From Pyrinomonadaceae bacterium (GTDB lineage Bacteria; Acidobacteriota; Blastocatellia; Pyrinomonadales; Pyrinomonadaceae): a DNA stretch of 64,000 bases. How positions within the stretch are numbered: position 1 is the first letter of the stretch; each line of letters begins with the position of its first letter. The stretch is taken from contig JAVEDP010000018.1 of the NCBI GenBank assembly GCA_030841085.1, forward strand, positions 62,001 to 126,000, read 5' to 3'. A model generated the notes under the pieces. The model was given only the letters and a program-made list of their open reading frames with translations. It was not told where the DNA came from and ran no database searches. This document shows positions 8,372 through 17,692 of the stretch, in pieces. A program made the translations under genes and the position numbers.

Positions 8372-8510
8372 ACTGGGTGTGCCAATTGTAACTGTTACCA
8401 ATGAACCCCATTGGTTTCTAATAAACTAAACTTCATCAGCTTAACTGGCGGCATAAGTAAACGCCCGCCATGTTGCCGCAGGAAAAATTGCTGGTGAAGG
8501 GCTGACCAAT
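8372..8510 (+). pseudogene. Second copy of the short coding remnant
   Basis: Aligns with 3229-3400: shared TGTGACAA-TG-GTGTGCCAA, TTTCTAATAAAC, and a coding core reading PAMLPQEKLLVK. Here the frame is broken by TAA before the core and TGA after it. It lies on the far side of the TIR-receptor locus from its twin. Confidence 0.4.
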
Positions 8511-8700
8511 CGCTCCTTGTCCCTGCACTCAATCAACCGCTGAACTTCGATAATTGTCCTTACAAATTTTCCAACAAGCCAAGCCGGAATGTTAGAATGC
8601 GAGGCCATTGCCCAGGAGTCCCCCATTCGGTCGCCCCCGTTTAATACTAGTGATTGTTGACTGGCTATACGGTAATCATCGAGCCGGACAGCGGAAAAAC

Positions 8701-9636
8701 ATGAGCTCATCCCGACTTAGCGTGGTAATGCCTGCTCATAACGCATTACCCTTTTTGAATGACAGTATCCGCTGCATTCTCAATCAGACTTTCAGTGATT
8801 TCGAATTTGTGATTTTGGACGATGCCTCGACTGATGGTTCAGAGCGTGTGCTACGCGAATGGGAAAAGCGAGACAGCCGCATACGTCTATTAAGAAGCGA
8901 TCGCAAACTTGGGCTGTCGGCTAGTTCAAATTTCGTAGTGCGAAACTCAAACGCGCCGGTCGTGGCGCGTATGGACGCAGACGACACCTGTTCTCCGGAT
9001 AGACTCGCGCGCCAGTGGGAAATTCTCGAGACGCAGCCTGACGTCGTCGCCCTGGGAACACTTTGCGAGGGCATCGATGCCAGCGGGCGACATGTCAGGC
9101 CGCGCGATCGCTGGCGCGTGGTGCGACGTTCACCTTATGTTCCTTTTCCTCATGGCTCAGCTATGTTTCGCAGATCGGCATTCGATGCAATCGATGGTTA
9201 CAGCGAAGAATATGCCGGCGGCGAAGACCAGAACTTCTTTTTCAAGCTGAAGGCCATTGGTCGCGTTGTCACCTTGCCGGATACGCTTTACCAATATCGT
9301 TACCATTCGGGCAATGCTACTTTTGCGACGGCTAATGGCGGACTGGACTCGAACTCACACAGATATGCCGATGATGCCGGGGAGATTGCTGCGTTTTACA
9401 TGCTCGGGGCAATGCGACTTTGGGCGGGCCAGCCGCTGCGAATCCTTCCGCAAATGGTAGCCAAGCGACCATTCAAACCAGATTTGCAAACAATGATGGC
9501 ATTGGCTTCCGCCTCGTTGGGCACCGTCAGTCCGCGCACATTGAAATTTTTTCTGCGTTCATTGATCCGTTCTCGCGATTTTCTGGCCGGCCTAAGTGTG
9601 AAGGACGGACGAGCTTACGAATGGCACTTAAAGTAG
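8701..9636 (+). CDS. Family 2 glycosyltransferase
   Basis: 311 residues from ATG 8701. The GT-A fold opens with LSVVMPAHNALPFL and VILDDASTDGS, and the metal-binding DXD region is RMDADD. Then come the acceptor region PHGSAMFRRSAF and the GGEDQNFF segment expected around the catalytic base (E/D-D). There are no membrane segments, so it is a cytosolic transferase adding a sugar from a nucleotide donor to a surface or secreted glycan; the substrate cannot be told. First gene of a tight operon, overlapping the next gene by 16 bp. Confidence 0.9.
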   Translation: MSSSRLSVVMPAHNALPFLNDSIRCILNQTFSDFEFVILDDASTDGSERVLREWEKRDSRIRLLRSDRKLGLSASSNFVVRNSNAPVVARMDADDTCSPDRLARQWEILETQPDVVALGTLCEGIDASGRHVRPRDRWRVVRRSPYVPFPHGSAMFRRSAFDAIDGYSEEYAGGEDQNFFFKLKAIGRVVTLPDTLYQYRYHSGNATFATANGGLDSNSHRYADDAGEIAAFYMLGAMRLWAGQPLRILPQMVAKRPFKPDLQTMMALASASLGTVSPRTLKFFLRSLIRSRDFLAGLSVKDGRAYEWHLK

Positions 9637-10640
9637 TCGTGGCCGGAATGGGCTCTCGCGGCAGGGACTGGGTGCGCGAAATTAGAGCAGCGCCCGCTTA
9701 TGAACTTGCCGGCTGCAGCGACATCGATCAATACATTCTGCGAGACGCTGCCGGCGCGTTGAATATTCCACAGCAGTCTTGTTTCCCGGACTTGCAAGAA
9801 GCAATTGAGCAAACGAATTGCGATGCGGTCGTTGTCGCTACTTCCGCCGATTGTCACACCGAAGCCTGCAACGTTGCGCTAGCGAAACGGATCGCAGTGT
9901 TGGTGGAGAAACCTTTTACAGTCAGTCTGAAAGACGCCGTTGCCTTAGTCTCACTCGCGGAACGACAAGGCGTCCCGATCCTGGTGGCCCAAAATTTTCG
10001 TTACATGCGTGCCTTCCGCACCGTTAAGCGTCTGATAAGCGATGGCGCACTCGGCAGAATCGGCATCGTCACTTGCCAGTATTACGCTCCCCCTCATCAG
10101 ATGGCGGCGTCGCTTGCGGCACTGCAAAACAGCGTGCTCTGGGGAATGAGCGTCCATCACCTTGATGCGTTGCGTTACGTTTTAGGAAAGGAAGTAAGCG
10201 GCGTGGCGGCTGAAAGCTTTACGCTGCCGTGGGGCAGACTTCCGCCGGGAGCTTCGTTGCAGGTGCTGTTAACTTTTGCAGACGAAATACGCGCTTCTTA
10301 CACCGCTACTTATGAATCAAGCGGACACCAGTTCTTTGAACGCGGTCAGGAATTCTACGCGCGCTTTGTAGGCGAACGCGCCACTCTGCACGTTTTTCAG
10401 CGCTGGCTGATCTTGTGCGAAAACGGAAAGTTGCCGCGGCTGGTAAGGCGCGGCGCCAGAACGTTGACGGAAGAAAGAATTATTCTCGATCAATTCGAGC
10501 GCGCGTTGCTGACGGGTGTTGAGCCGGATTCCAGCGGCCGCGACAATCTACAAACAATGGCCGTGGTTGAAGCGTGCTTGCGATCCGCCTCTGAGCGGCG
10601 CTGGATTAATCCGCAGGAGCTGCTCAATGACTACCGCTAA
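9621..10640 (+). CDS. Gfo/Idh/MocA-family oxidoreductase
   Basis: 339 residues from ATG 9621, overlapping the glycosyltransferase stop. The N-terminal Rossmann domain has VVVAGMGSRGRDW (a GxGxxG variant) and the family signature VLVEKPFTV at about 95, with the EKP lysine that acts in catalysis. A C-terminal alpha/beta domain follows (SVHHLDALRYVLG, with histidines placed as in sugar dehydrogenases of this family). Probably NAD(P)-dependent oxidation or reduction of a sugar or cyclitol. The operon context suggests it modifies a glycan precursor or activated sugar. Confidence 0.88.
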   Translation: MALKVVVAGMGSRGRDWVREIRAAPAYELAGCSDIDQYILRDAAGALNIPQQSCFPDLQEAIEQTNCDAVVVATSADCHTEACNVALAKRIAVLVEKPFTVSLKDAVALVSLAERQGVPILVAQNFRYMRAFRTVKRLISDGALGRIGIVTCQYYAPPHQMAASLAALQNSVLWGMSVHHLDALRYVLGKEVSGVAAESFTLPWGRLPPGASLQVLLTFADEIRASYTATYESSGHQFFERGQEFYARFVGERATLHVFQRWLILCENGKLPRLVRRGARTLTEERIILDQFERALLTGVEPDSSGRDNLQTMAVVEACLRSASERRWINPQELLNDYR

Positions 10641-12126
10641 CGGCGGGAACGTCCTGGCGATCGGAATCGACGCGGCTGAGTCTACGCTGGTGCGGCAGCT
10701 CATCGAACAAGATGAAATGCCGGCGCTGAAGTCGTTGCTGGCGGATGGCAAATGGTTGCGCGTGCAGTCTCCGGCACACATCGGCAGCGCTGCGGTCTGG
10801 CCCACGTTCATGACCGGCGTCGAACCCGGAACGCATGGGGTCTACAGCGAGTGGAGCTGGAGGCCGGAGTCTATGAATCTCAGCCGTTACAACGGCCTGC
10901 ACCTGACGCCGTTTTGGACGCTACCAGCTCTACAAAATGTTCGAGTTGGAGTTTTCGATGTGCCCTTCGCCCAGCCGGTTGGTATGTCGGACGGATTTGA
11001 GGTCTCCGAGTGGTGGGCACACGACACGACGGATGCGGGTCTTCAGGCCGGTCCAAAAGAAATTCTTTCGCTGGTGAAAAGATCACCCGGGCATCCGCTG
11101 TCCGCTAACCGCTTCGTCAACACCACGCCGAATAATCAAATCAATCTGAAAGAATTGACCGCGGCGTGTGTCGAAGGTGCGCGCTTGCGGGGCCAGTTGG
11201 CACAAACGTTAATCAGGCAAACCAAACCACGATTATCGTTAATGGTGTTTCCGGAAATTCATCACGCGGGCCATCAGATGTGGCATACAGTCCAACCCGA
11301 TCATGGGGTCTACAACGCGCGAAATAGAATTGATGGCCACCCGCAGGAGCCGCTGCTGAAAGAAGTTTATCGGGCGGTCGATGCGCAAATCGCGAAGTTG
11401 ATCGAAGCCGCAGGTAGCGATGCCACGGTTATGGTTTTTGCGCTTCATGGAATGCGGCCGGCGTTGGGGTTCCCCGCGTTCCTCGCTCCGATACTTTGCG
11501 AGCGTGGTTTTTCTCACTTGGCTAACTGGCGTTCGCAGTCGTGGGCCAAACGCGCGCTCTCTTTGTTAGCAGCAATCAAACGCCACACGCCTGACGAATT
11601 CAAAAAGCTCTATTACCGATTGACGCCAACGGTGGCAACTCACAAGTTAGCCCGGCCAATCATGCTACCGGCATACGATTGGGCGAACACGCGCGCGTTT
11701 TCTTTACCGACCGATCAGTATGGATGGATTCGCGTTAACTTGATCGGACGAGAGGCACAAGGAAGTGTCCCTTTTGATCAGTATGACGAAACCTGCGGTC
11801 AGCTAAAGGATTTATTACTGGGCCTGGTTAACGATGATGGGCAGCCGCTGGTGCAGGATGTGGTCCGCACAGCCGCGAACGCAGAGAATGCGCTGAACAA
11901 TCCGCTTCCGGATCTCGTGGTCCACTGGCACGACGCCGCGTTCGCATGGCCGGTCAGAATCAAGGGCAGCAAGGTTCGCGCTGAGCCCGTGGGTAAGAAG
12001 TCCACCGGCCAACACGCGTCAGAAGGGTTTTGTATTTACCGTGGCGCTAACGCTCAGGACTTAGGCGGCGTGGTGGCTGCTTCAGACCTGAGCCGTTTGA
12101 TAATTGGAAGTCTTAATGTCCGATAA
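10627..12126 (+). CDS. Alkaline-phosphatase-superfamily phosphodiesterase-like protein
   Basis: 499 residues from ATG 10627, overlapping the preceding stop by 14 bp. It begins with the type I phosphodiesterase pattern VLAIGIDAAESTLVRQLIEQ followed by MPALKSLLADG, then SAAVWPTFMTGVEPGTHGV, where a Thr/Ser nucleophile region is expected. Metal-ligand segments appear as FPEIHHAGHQMWH and later LPDLVVHWHDAAF. No signal peptide is seen, so it probably acts in the cytosol. Together with the two upstream genes it forms a three-gene glycan-related operon; substrate unknown. Confidence 0.8.
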   Translation: MTTANGGNVLAIGIDAAESTLVRQLIEQDEMPALKSLLADGKWLRVQSPAHIGSAAVWPTFMTGVEPGTHGVYSEWSWRPESMNLSRYNGLHLTPFWTLPALQNVRVGVFDVPFAQPVGMSDGFEVSEWWAHDTTDAGLQAGPKEILSLVKRSPGHPLSANRFVNTTPNNQINLKELTAACVEGARLRGQLAQTLIRQTKPRLSLMVFPEIHHAGHQMWHTVQPDHGVYNARNRIDGHPQEPLLKEVYRAVDAQIAKLIEAAGSDATVMVFALHGMRPALGFPAFLAPILCERGFSHLANWRSQSWAKRALSLLAAIKRHTPDEFKKLYYRLTPTVATHKLARPIMLPAYDWANTRAFSLPTDQYGWIRVNLIGREAQGSVPFDQYDETCGQLKDLLLGLVNDDGQPLVQDVVRTAANAENALNNPLPDLVVHWHDAAFAWPVRIKGSKVRAEPVGKKSTGQHASEGFCIYRGANAQDLGGVVAASDLSRLIIGSLNVR

Positions 12127-12140
12127 ACTTTAGTTTGTCG
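12121..12140. repeat. REP-like palindrome left of the RAYT gene
   Basis: GATAAACTTTAGTTTGTCG lies between the phosphodiesterase stop and the transposase start. Its counterpart (CCGACAAACTTTAAGTTT) is at 12880-12897, followed by a second palindrome ACAAGCTAAAGCTTAT at 12930-12945. Such flanks are typical of a RAYT gene embedded between its own REPs. Confidence 0.6.
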
Positions 12141-12169
12141 AAGTTCTACGCAATCATTCAAGTCTGACA

Positions 12170-12895
12170 ATGGCCCATCTCGAATTTAAGCAATTCACCT
12201 GGCGTCGTCGACCCCACATTCATCCACCCGGTGCGCGATTATTTGTAACGTATCGTTTGGCAGGCTCGATTCCACAATCTACATTACGTGAATATAGGGC
12301 GAAGAAAGAATGGCTTGAGAACGAACTGAAACGAGCACGAATAACGGAGCAAGACGAGGGAACTCCAGAACTTAAGAAATCGCTCGAACGAATCGAAATA
12401 TTTCACCGCGATTGGTTTCTGAAATTCGAGGCGATTCTTCACCAAGCTAAGGTCGGGCCAATGTGGATGCAAGATGAAAAAGTGGCAGACGCGGTTGCGG
12501 ATAGCCTGCGGGCGTTAGACGGCAAAGCTTACAGATTGGATGCGTATTCCGTAATGTCAAACCACGTCCATACCATCTTTTAACCATTCGTTTCCGAAAA
12601 CAATTTACAAGAGACGAGGGATAAGAATGGGCATCCAGTCTTCACCAGTGAGTACCCTAGCCTGGCGCAAATAATGCAATCCCTGAAAGGTCGTAGCGCG
12701 CGGGAATGCAATCTGATCTTGTCGCGCTCCGGAGGTTTTTGGGAGCACGAGAGCTTCGATCATGTAATTCGCCCAGGAAAGTTCAATGCCACGATGAGAT
12801 ACGTGCTGAACAATCCAGTCAAAGCGGGTCTAACAAAACATTGGCGAGACTGGCGATGGAACTACTGTCGCAAAGAACTGTCCGACAAACTTTAA
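12170..12895 (+). pseudogene. RAYT (REP-associated tyrosine transposase), interrupted by one stop
   Basis: A single frame would give about 241 residues, but a TAA at 12581-12583 splits it. Frame is preserved across the stop (IF-stop-PFVSENN then IMQSLKGRSARECN), so one base change, likely AAA to TAA, explains it. Family hallmarks: RLFVTYRL near the N-terminus, the HUH-type motif SNHVH just before the stop, and the C-terminal FWEHESFDHVIR and MRYVLNNPVKAGL. The catalytic Tyr is expected in the second half. Probably inactive unless the stop is read through. It may be the past source of the REP elements in this region. Confidence 0.85.
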
Positions 12896-12953
12896 GTTTT
12901 TTCGCTCGTTTGTACCCAAGCTAGCGACAAGCTAAAGCTTATCGGACAAAATT

Positions 12954-15900
12954 CTACCGGATCGTTTTGATCGGTCCAGCCGGCTTCGGCGCCAACTTCA
13001 CCGGTGTCTTCAGCCGCGCCATCACTTCCGCGATGCCGCGTTCGAGTTGTGCGTCCCGTCCTTCAATCTCGGACTTTGGATCGTTGTCGACTTCGATGTC
13101 CGGATCGACACCATAGCCCTCTATGATCCAATTGCCGTTTTCATCGGCCAGCCCAAAGCCAGGAACAAAAACAGTGCCGCCGTCCATTAGCGGTCCGCGG
13201 CTTTGAATGCCAACCACGCCGCCCCACGAACGTTTACCAATCAATGGACCAAGTCCCGCTTTGCGAAACATGTAGGGGAAAATATCGCCATCGGAAGCCG
13301 AGTTTTGATCCAGCAACGCAACCATCGGTCCTACAAACACCGCATCAGGATAAGTGATAGCGTCGTCGTCGGTGCGTTCGTAATTAAGGCCTAACAACTT
13401 TCGCCGCAGTCTTTCAATGAGCATGCGCGATACGTTGCCGCCACCGTTGGCCCGCACGTCGACGACCAATCCTTCTTTGCGAATTTGCGGGTAGTACCAT
13501 TTGATGAATTCGCGAATACCGTTCGCGCCCATGTCGGGGATGTGGATGTAGCCGACGCGGCCGCCGGTCGCCTGGTCCACCTTGCGCCGGTTCTGATTAA
13601 CCCAGTCGAGATAGATCAAATTTCCTTCGTCGGTAATCGGTCGATAAGAAACGATGCGCGCGCCTGCGAGCGTTGGCGTCTTGTTCACTGTCAATGAAAC
13701 GGGGTTATCGGCCTTGAACCGCAACAGACGATAGGGATCGTCAGTGCCTTTCAACTCTTCGCCATCGATCGCCAGCACGTAGTCGCCGACGTTGATGTTG
13801 ACTCCGATTTCATGCAGCGGCGAGCGATAAACATCCTCTTCGTTCTCGCCTTCGAAAATTTTGGAAATGCGATAGCGACCCGATGCCTTGTCCAGTTCAA
13901 AACGTGCGCCCGGTAATCCACTGCGCGGCCGCGGCGGGATTTGAAAATCGCCGCCCTCAATGTAGGCATGCTGGATCGTTAACTCCGAAATCATTTCGCT
14001 GATCACGTAATTGAGATCAGAACGATGCGAAACGTATTGCAACAGCGGACGATACTGCTCGCGCAAAGCGGCCCAGTCGTAACCGTGCATGTTGGGGACG
14101 TAAAAGAAGTCGCGATAACGCCGCCAGACTTCGTTGAATATCTGGTTCCATTCTTCCGCGGGAACACGATCCACAAACATCCCCGAAGTCGAGACAGGCT
14201 TTTTGGTCTTATCGCCCTGCGGCGTGGCGTCGTAGATGTTGTAACCCGGCCCCTGCGCGACCAGCAGTTTTGAGCCGTCGTCGGACATGGTGTAGCCGCG
14301 AATGTCTTCCGCGATTGTTGATTCCTTGCGATCCTTGAAAGCAAAGATTTTCAAAACTGTCGGACGATCACCGTTGCGTCCGTAATAGAAAGCCGAGCCG
14401 ACTGCATAGATCAAATGTCCGGTCTTTGCCGAGATGCCACCATAGTTGTCAGCCGCCACCGGAACGCGGGCGACGCGCGTGCCGATGCCATCGAAGTCGA
14501 TCGTCATGGGCGCCTGTGATTTCGCGGCGGTGTCAGACTTAGCTTCGCCCGGAGCCGGTGTCGGTGTTTTCTCAGCATCCGGAGTTGGCTCTTGCACCGG
14601 CTCCTTCGCCGGCGGTTTCAACTCCTTATTAATGTCTTTGGCTGGTTTTTTCGGCTCTTCGCCGGGCGGCATGCCAGCGGGCTTTGGCGTCTCATCGGGT
14701 TTGCCGATCGTTACCTCATCGCTTTCCGGAGGAAACGGATGTTTGACGTCTTTACGCAAAGCCATGGCGTAAATGTAGGCGGTGCGATTGGTCGCATAGT
14801 TGAATTCTATCTGCGAGATCTGTGGCTGAAACTCACGATCGCTGAGAAAGTAAAGATAGTTTCCCTGGGGATCCCACGCCGGGCTGTAGGAATTGAACAT
14901 GTCGTCCGAGACGCGGCGCAGCTTGCCGTCACTCACGCCCCAAACGTAGATGGCCGAAAAACGGTTCGGACCGGCATTCATGCTGAAGGCAAGAAAATTT
15001 CCCCGCGGCGACCAAACGTAATCGCGAACCTGGCCGTGCGGCTCATCGGCAATTTGAATGATCTTGTGATCGGCGAGCGTCACTACATAAACTTTTCCGT
15101 CCTTGTCGCTGAACGCGATGCGCTTGCCATCAGGCGCCCATTCAGGTTGATAACGCATCGCCTGGCCGCCGCTGGTAATCTGCTCGGCAGGCTTCAGTCC
15201 ATCCTGCGGCATGACGTACAACTCTTCTTCGCCGGTGCGGTCGGAAATGAAAGCAATGCGCGACCCATCGGGAGACCAGGCCGGCCACTTGTCATGCGCG
15301 CCTGACGAATGCGTCAGATTCCGCGTTGGGCCTTTCTCGATCGGCGCCGTAAAGATATCGCCACGCGCGGCAAACAGCGCGCGCTCGCCTTTGGGACTGA
15401 TTCCGACGGATTCAATGAAACTGGAAACTGCAATATGGCTGGGACGACGCGACAGTCCTTCGTCAGGAACGGTAATAGAAATGGGCGTACTGCGATTGCT
15501 TTTGGTGTCGAGCACTTGAAGCTCGCCATTTAATTCGTAGACGATCCGGTCCTCATTGTCCGAGCTGGGCCAACGCACGTCGTATGTCTTGTTGCTGGTT
15601 ACTTCAGTAGTCTTGCCGCTGCCGGTGTCGTAGGAATACAGATTGAAATGTCCATCGCGATCGGAGTTGAAGTAGATCGTACTGCCAACCCACATTGGAT
15701 CGCGTGTCGCGCGCGGGCCTTCGGTAATCCGTTTGGTGGCGTAGGTTTTCAGATCGAAAGTGTAAAGCGCATTTGCCTGACCGCCGCCGTAACGCTTTTC
15801 CGATCGAAAATCGCGCGACTGCGGCGAGTAGACCATCTGGTCCGCGTTCGGAGAATAATCGCCCGAACCAGCTTCCGGCATTGGCAATGGTTCCGCTGGT

Positions 15901-16385
15901 CCACCTTCAACTGAAACTGAGAACAGTCGCGCGATGGGCAGCGCCCAGGAATCGCGCAACGAACGGAAAAAGATCCGCTTGCCGTCGCGGCTCCAGCCAT
16001 AGACCTGATTGTCCCAACCCCAGCGCGGCGCCAATGGTCCCTTGGCAGGATAAAAAGTAAGTTGCCGCGGCACGCCGCCTGTCGCGGGCACAACATAAAC
16101 CTGCTCGTCGCCGTCGTATTGCCCGGTGAAAGCAATCCACTTGCCGTCAGGAGAAAATCTGCCAAATACTTCCATGCCCGGATGTGCCGTCAGGCGAATC
16201 GCCGAACCCCCGGCAGCCGACGCGGTCCATAAATCTCCGCCGTAAGTGAACACCACGCGGTCGCCGTAAATGTCCGGAAAACGAAGCAGCTTCGTCTGGG
16301 AAAAGACGGTAGTCGTAAGACCGAACGCGAACATCAGAAAAATCACGGAGCTGATGAGACGATTAAGTACGCGGCGATTGAACAA
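12954..16385 (-). CDS. Tricorn-type S41 protease
   Basis: 1143 residues. Signal peptide (SSVIFLMFAFGLTTTVFSQ) then a long WD40/PD40 propeller region with repeated FSPDGKWIAF, WSPDGSRIAF, WAPDGKRIAF motifs (residues 30-550). A Pro/Lys/Glu-rich linker covers about 550-620, then a core with a PDZ-like segment (INVGDYVLAIDGEELKG) and the S41 catalytic domain, where LLDQNSASDGDIFPY holds the nucleophile Ser. The GGNVSRMLIERLRRK stretch is also typical. Probably a periplasmic or outer-surface peptidase degrading peptides. Monocistronic. A REP palindrome cluster lies upstream. Confidence 0.93.
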   Translation of the reverse strand: MFNRRVLNRLISSVIFLMFAFGLTTTVFSQTKLLRFPDIYGDRVVFTYGGDLWTASAAGGSAIRLTAHPGMEVFGRFSPDGKWIAFTGQYDGDEQVYVVPATGGVPRQLTFYPAKGPLAPRWGWDNQVYGWSRDGKRIFFRSLRDSWALPIARLFSVSVEGGPAEPLPMPEAGSGDYSPNADQMVYSPQSRDFRSEKRYGGGQANALYTFDLKTYATKRITEGPRATRDPMWVGSTIYFNSDRDGHFNLYSYDTGSGKTTEVTSNKTYDVRWPSSDNEDRIVYELNGELQVLDTKSNRSTPISITVPDEGLSRRPSHIAVSSFIESVGISPKGERALFAARGDIFTAPIEKGPTRNLTHSSGAHDKWPAWSPDGSRIAFISDRTGEEELYVMPQDGLKPAEQITSGGQAMRYQPEWAPDGKRIAFSDKDGKVYVVTLADHKIIQIADEPHGQVRDYVWSPRGNFLAFSMNAGPNRFSAIYVWGVSDGKLRRVSDDMFNSYSPAWDPQGNYLYFLSDREFQPQISQIEFNYATNRTAYIYAMALRKDVKHPFPPESDEVTIGKPDETPKPAGMPPGEEPKKPAKDINKELKPPAKEPVQEPTPDAEKTPTPAPGEAKSDTAAKSQAPMTIDFDGIGTRVARVPVAADNYGGISAKTGHLIYAVGSAFYYGRNGDRPTVLKIFAFKDRKESTIAEDIRGYTMSDDGSKLLVAQGPGYNIYDATPQGDKTKKPVSTSGMFVDRVPAEEWNQIFNEVWRRYRDFFYVPNMHGYDWAALREQYRPLLQYVSHRSDLNYVISEMISELTIQHAYIEGGDFQIPPRPRSGLPGARFELDKASGRYRISKIFEGENEEDVYRSPLHEIGVNINVGDYVLAIDGEELKGTDDPYRLLRFKADNPVSLTVNKTPTLAGARIVSYRPITDEGNLIYLDWVNQNRRKVDQATGGRVGYIHIPDMGANGIREFIKWYYPQIRKEGLVVDVRANGGGNVSRMLIERLRRKLLGLNYERTDDDAITYPDAVFVGPMVALLDQNSASDGDIFPYMFRKAGLGPLIGKRSWGGVVGIQSRGPLMDGGTVFVPGFGLADENGNWIIEGYGVDPDIEVDNDPKSEIEGRDAQLERGIAEVMARLKTPVKLAPKPAGPIKTIR

Positions 16386-16654
16386 GGTTAGTTCCTCCTG
16401 AAGCAGATCTGTTTTTGAAATTTTCGTTTGTTGAGCCGTTCAGATTCGTCTGCTGGATCCAACCGGGAGCAGAGACAAATGGCTGACGATTTATGTACTC
16501 GAGCTGCGAAAGATGTTGAGCTTAGCTTAGAAAGCAATCTTAAGTAAAACAAATGGACGGGGAGTCAAGAGTGTTACGCGAGTAATGCCGGGGAGGTTTC
16601 AAAAACGAATCCGGGAAGAAGTCAGTCCGTAGTGCGTTCGCGTAAAACGTCACG
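16386..16654. promoter_or_regulatory. Upstream region of the tricorn-like protease
   Basis: The minus-strand gene starts at 16385 with AGGAGGAACT just upstream (plus-strand complement at 16388-16398), a strong ribosome site. No other gene is seen before the inverted repeat at 16655. Confidence 0.5.
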
Positions 16655-16828
16655 CGAAGCGATCTCATTAGCACCGTGGCTTCAGCCCGGTGATAAGGTA
16701 GCGTGCCATCTCCCTAACCGTTTTAACGGTTTACGGGACGCCGAAAACCGTTAGAAACGGTTGGAATTTTCATCCTACCGGTCGTAGTCACCGGGCTGAA
16801 GCCACGGTGTTAATGAAATCGCTCCGCG
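16655..16828. repeat. REPIN-like long inverted repeat
   Basis: Left arm 16655-16693 includes CACCGTGGCTTCAGCCCGGT; right arm 16787-16828 is its reverse complement plus flanking CGATTTCATTA/CGCGAAGCGAT matches. The spacer itself has an inner inverted repeat around CCGTTTTAACGG. The whole could fold into a large cruciform or a transcribed hairpin. Confidence 0.8.
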
Positions 16829-16859
16829 TAGCGCCGGTATGATCGTTTGGGCAAAGCCG

Positions 16860-17363
16860 TTACTGCTTCGGTTTCGCAGCCTTCTGATTCGCGTTGTTGT
16901 TGGTCGTGTTCGCGGCGACGGTCAGCATATTCTTAACACCCGTCACGCCTTCCACGGCTTTGGCTACGGTTTCAGCTTTAGCCTTTTGTGCCGCGCTTGC
17001 GACCGAGCCGGTCAGCGTCACGACTGCGTTTGAAACGTCGACGTTGATGGTCGAGTCACGCAGATCGTCCGCGGCTGCCAAATCAAACCGAGTCTTGGTC
17101 CACAGCCAACCATCGTTGAGGCCAGTGCCAATGGTGCGGCCCGCGCCTTTCGCTTCCTTCGCATACTTCTCTTTGTTCGTTTCATAGTCCTGGCGGGTTA
17201 ACCCGCGATTCGTGTTTGTGTTTACGTTCGTATTTACATTTGCCACCGTGTTGGTGTTGGCATAAACGCGCGTGTTTGCGTTGTCGTTGGCGGTTTGATT
17301 GCATCCGGTAAACAAGCCGATGAGTGCGGTTGCAACTATGAATCCGAGAAACTTGTATCTCAT
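16860..17363 (-). CDS. BON-domain lipoprotein with Asn/Thr-rich spacer
   Basis: 167 residues. Lipoprotein signal (VATALIGLFTGC), then an Asn/Thr/Val-rich low-complexity spacer (about 22-55), then a BON domain: STINVDVSNAVVTLTGSV and AVEGVTGVKNMLTV. BON domains bind membranes or partner surface proteins; this one is likely anchored in the outer membrane or periplasm and helps envelope stability. A strong AGGAGG sits upstream of the start. The Asn-rich spacer resembles the one in the protein at 40644-41111. Confidence 0.85.
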   Translation of the reverse strand: MRYKFLGFIVATALIGLFTGCNQTANDNANTRVYANTNTVANVNTNVNTNTNRGLTRQDYETNKEKYAKEAKGAGRTIGTGLNDGWLWTKTRFDLAAADDLRDSTINVDVSNAVVTLTGSVASAAQKAKAETVAKAVEGVTGVKNMLTVAANTTNNNANQKAAKPKQ

Positions 17364-17544
17364 TTTGGCGAGACCTCCTTCAGATGAATAGTTCGGAAAA
17401 CATACGTCCGAACCAAAACCCGCCAGCGCGGCCCAGCCGGGCCAGCGAGCGGACCTAAATTATTCAGGGGTTTATTGAAATTAACGGGGCAAAAATCAGG
17501 GGAGAGTCAACGCGGGATAATTACTGCAAGGACTGGGCCAAGAG

Positions 17545-17692
17545 AGAAGGATGAAGGCGGAAGGCGGAAGGATGAACGATGGAAAATAAACATTGGGAAC
17601 AAGGATCAAAATTGGCAGTCCGGGATCCCAACCCTTAGAAAAGCTCTTATTTCATCCTTCATCCTTCCGCCTTCATCCTTCGTCCTTCATCC
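17545..17692. repeat. Inverted repeat of AAGGATGAAGGCGGAAGG type
   Basis: Left block (about 17545-17580) has repeated GAAGGATGAAGGCGGAAGG units; the right block (17651-17692) has the reverse complement ATCCTTCCGCCTTCATCCTT. The flanked 70 bp is unique. Low-complexity purine/pyrimidine arms could form a long imperfect hairpin. The region 17364-17692 holds no gene. Confidence 0.75.
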
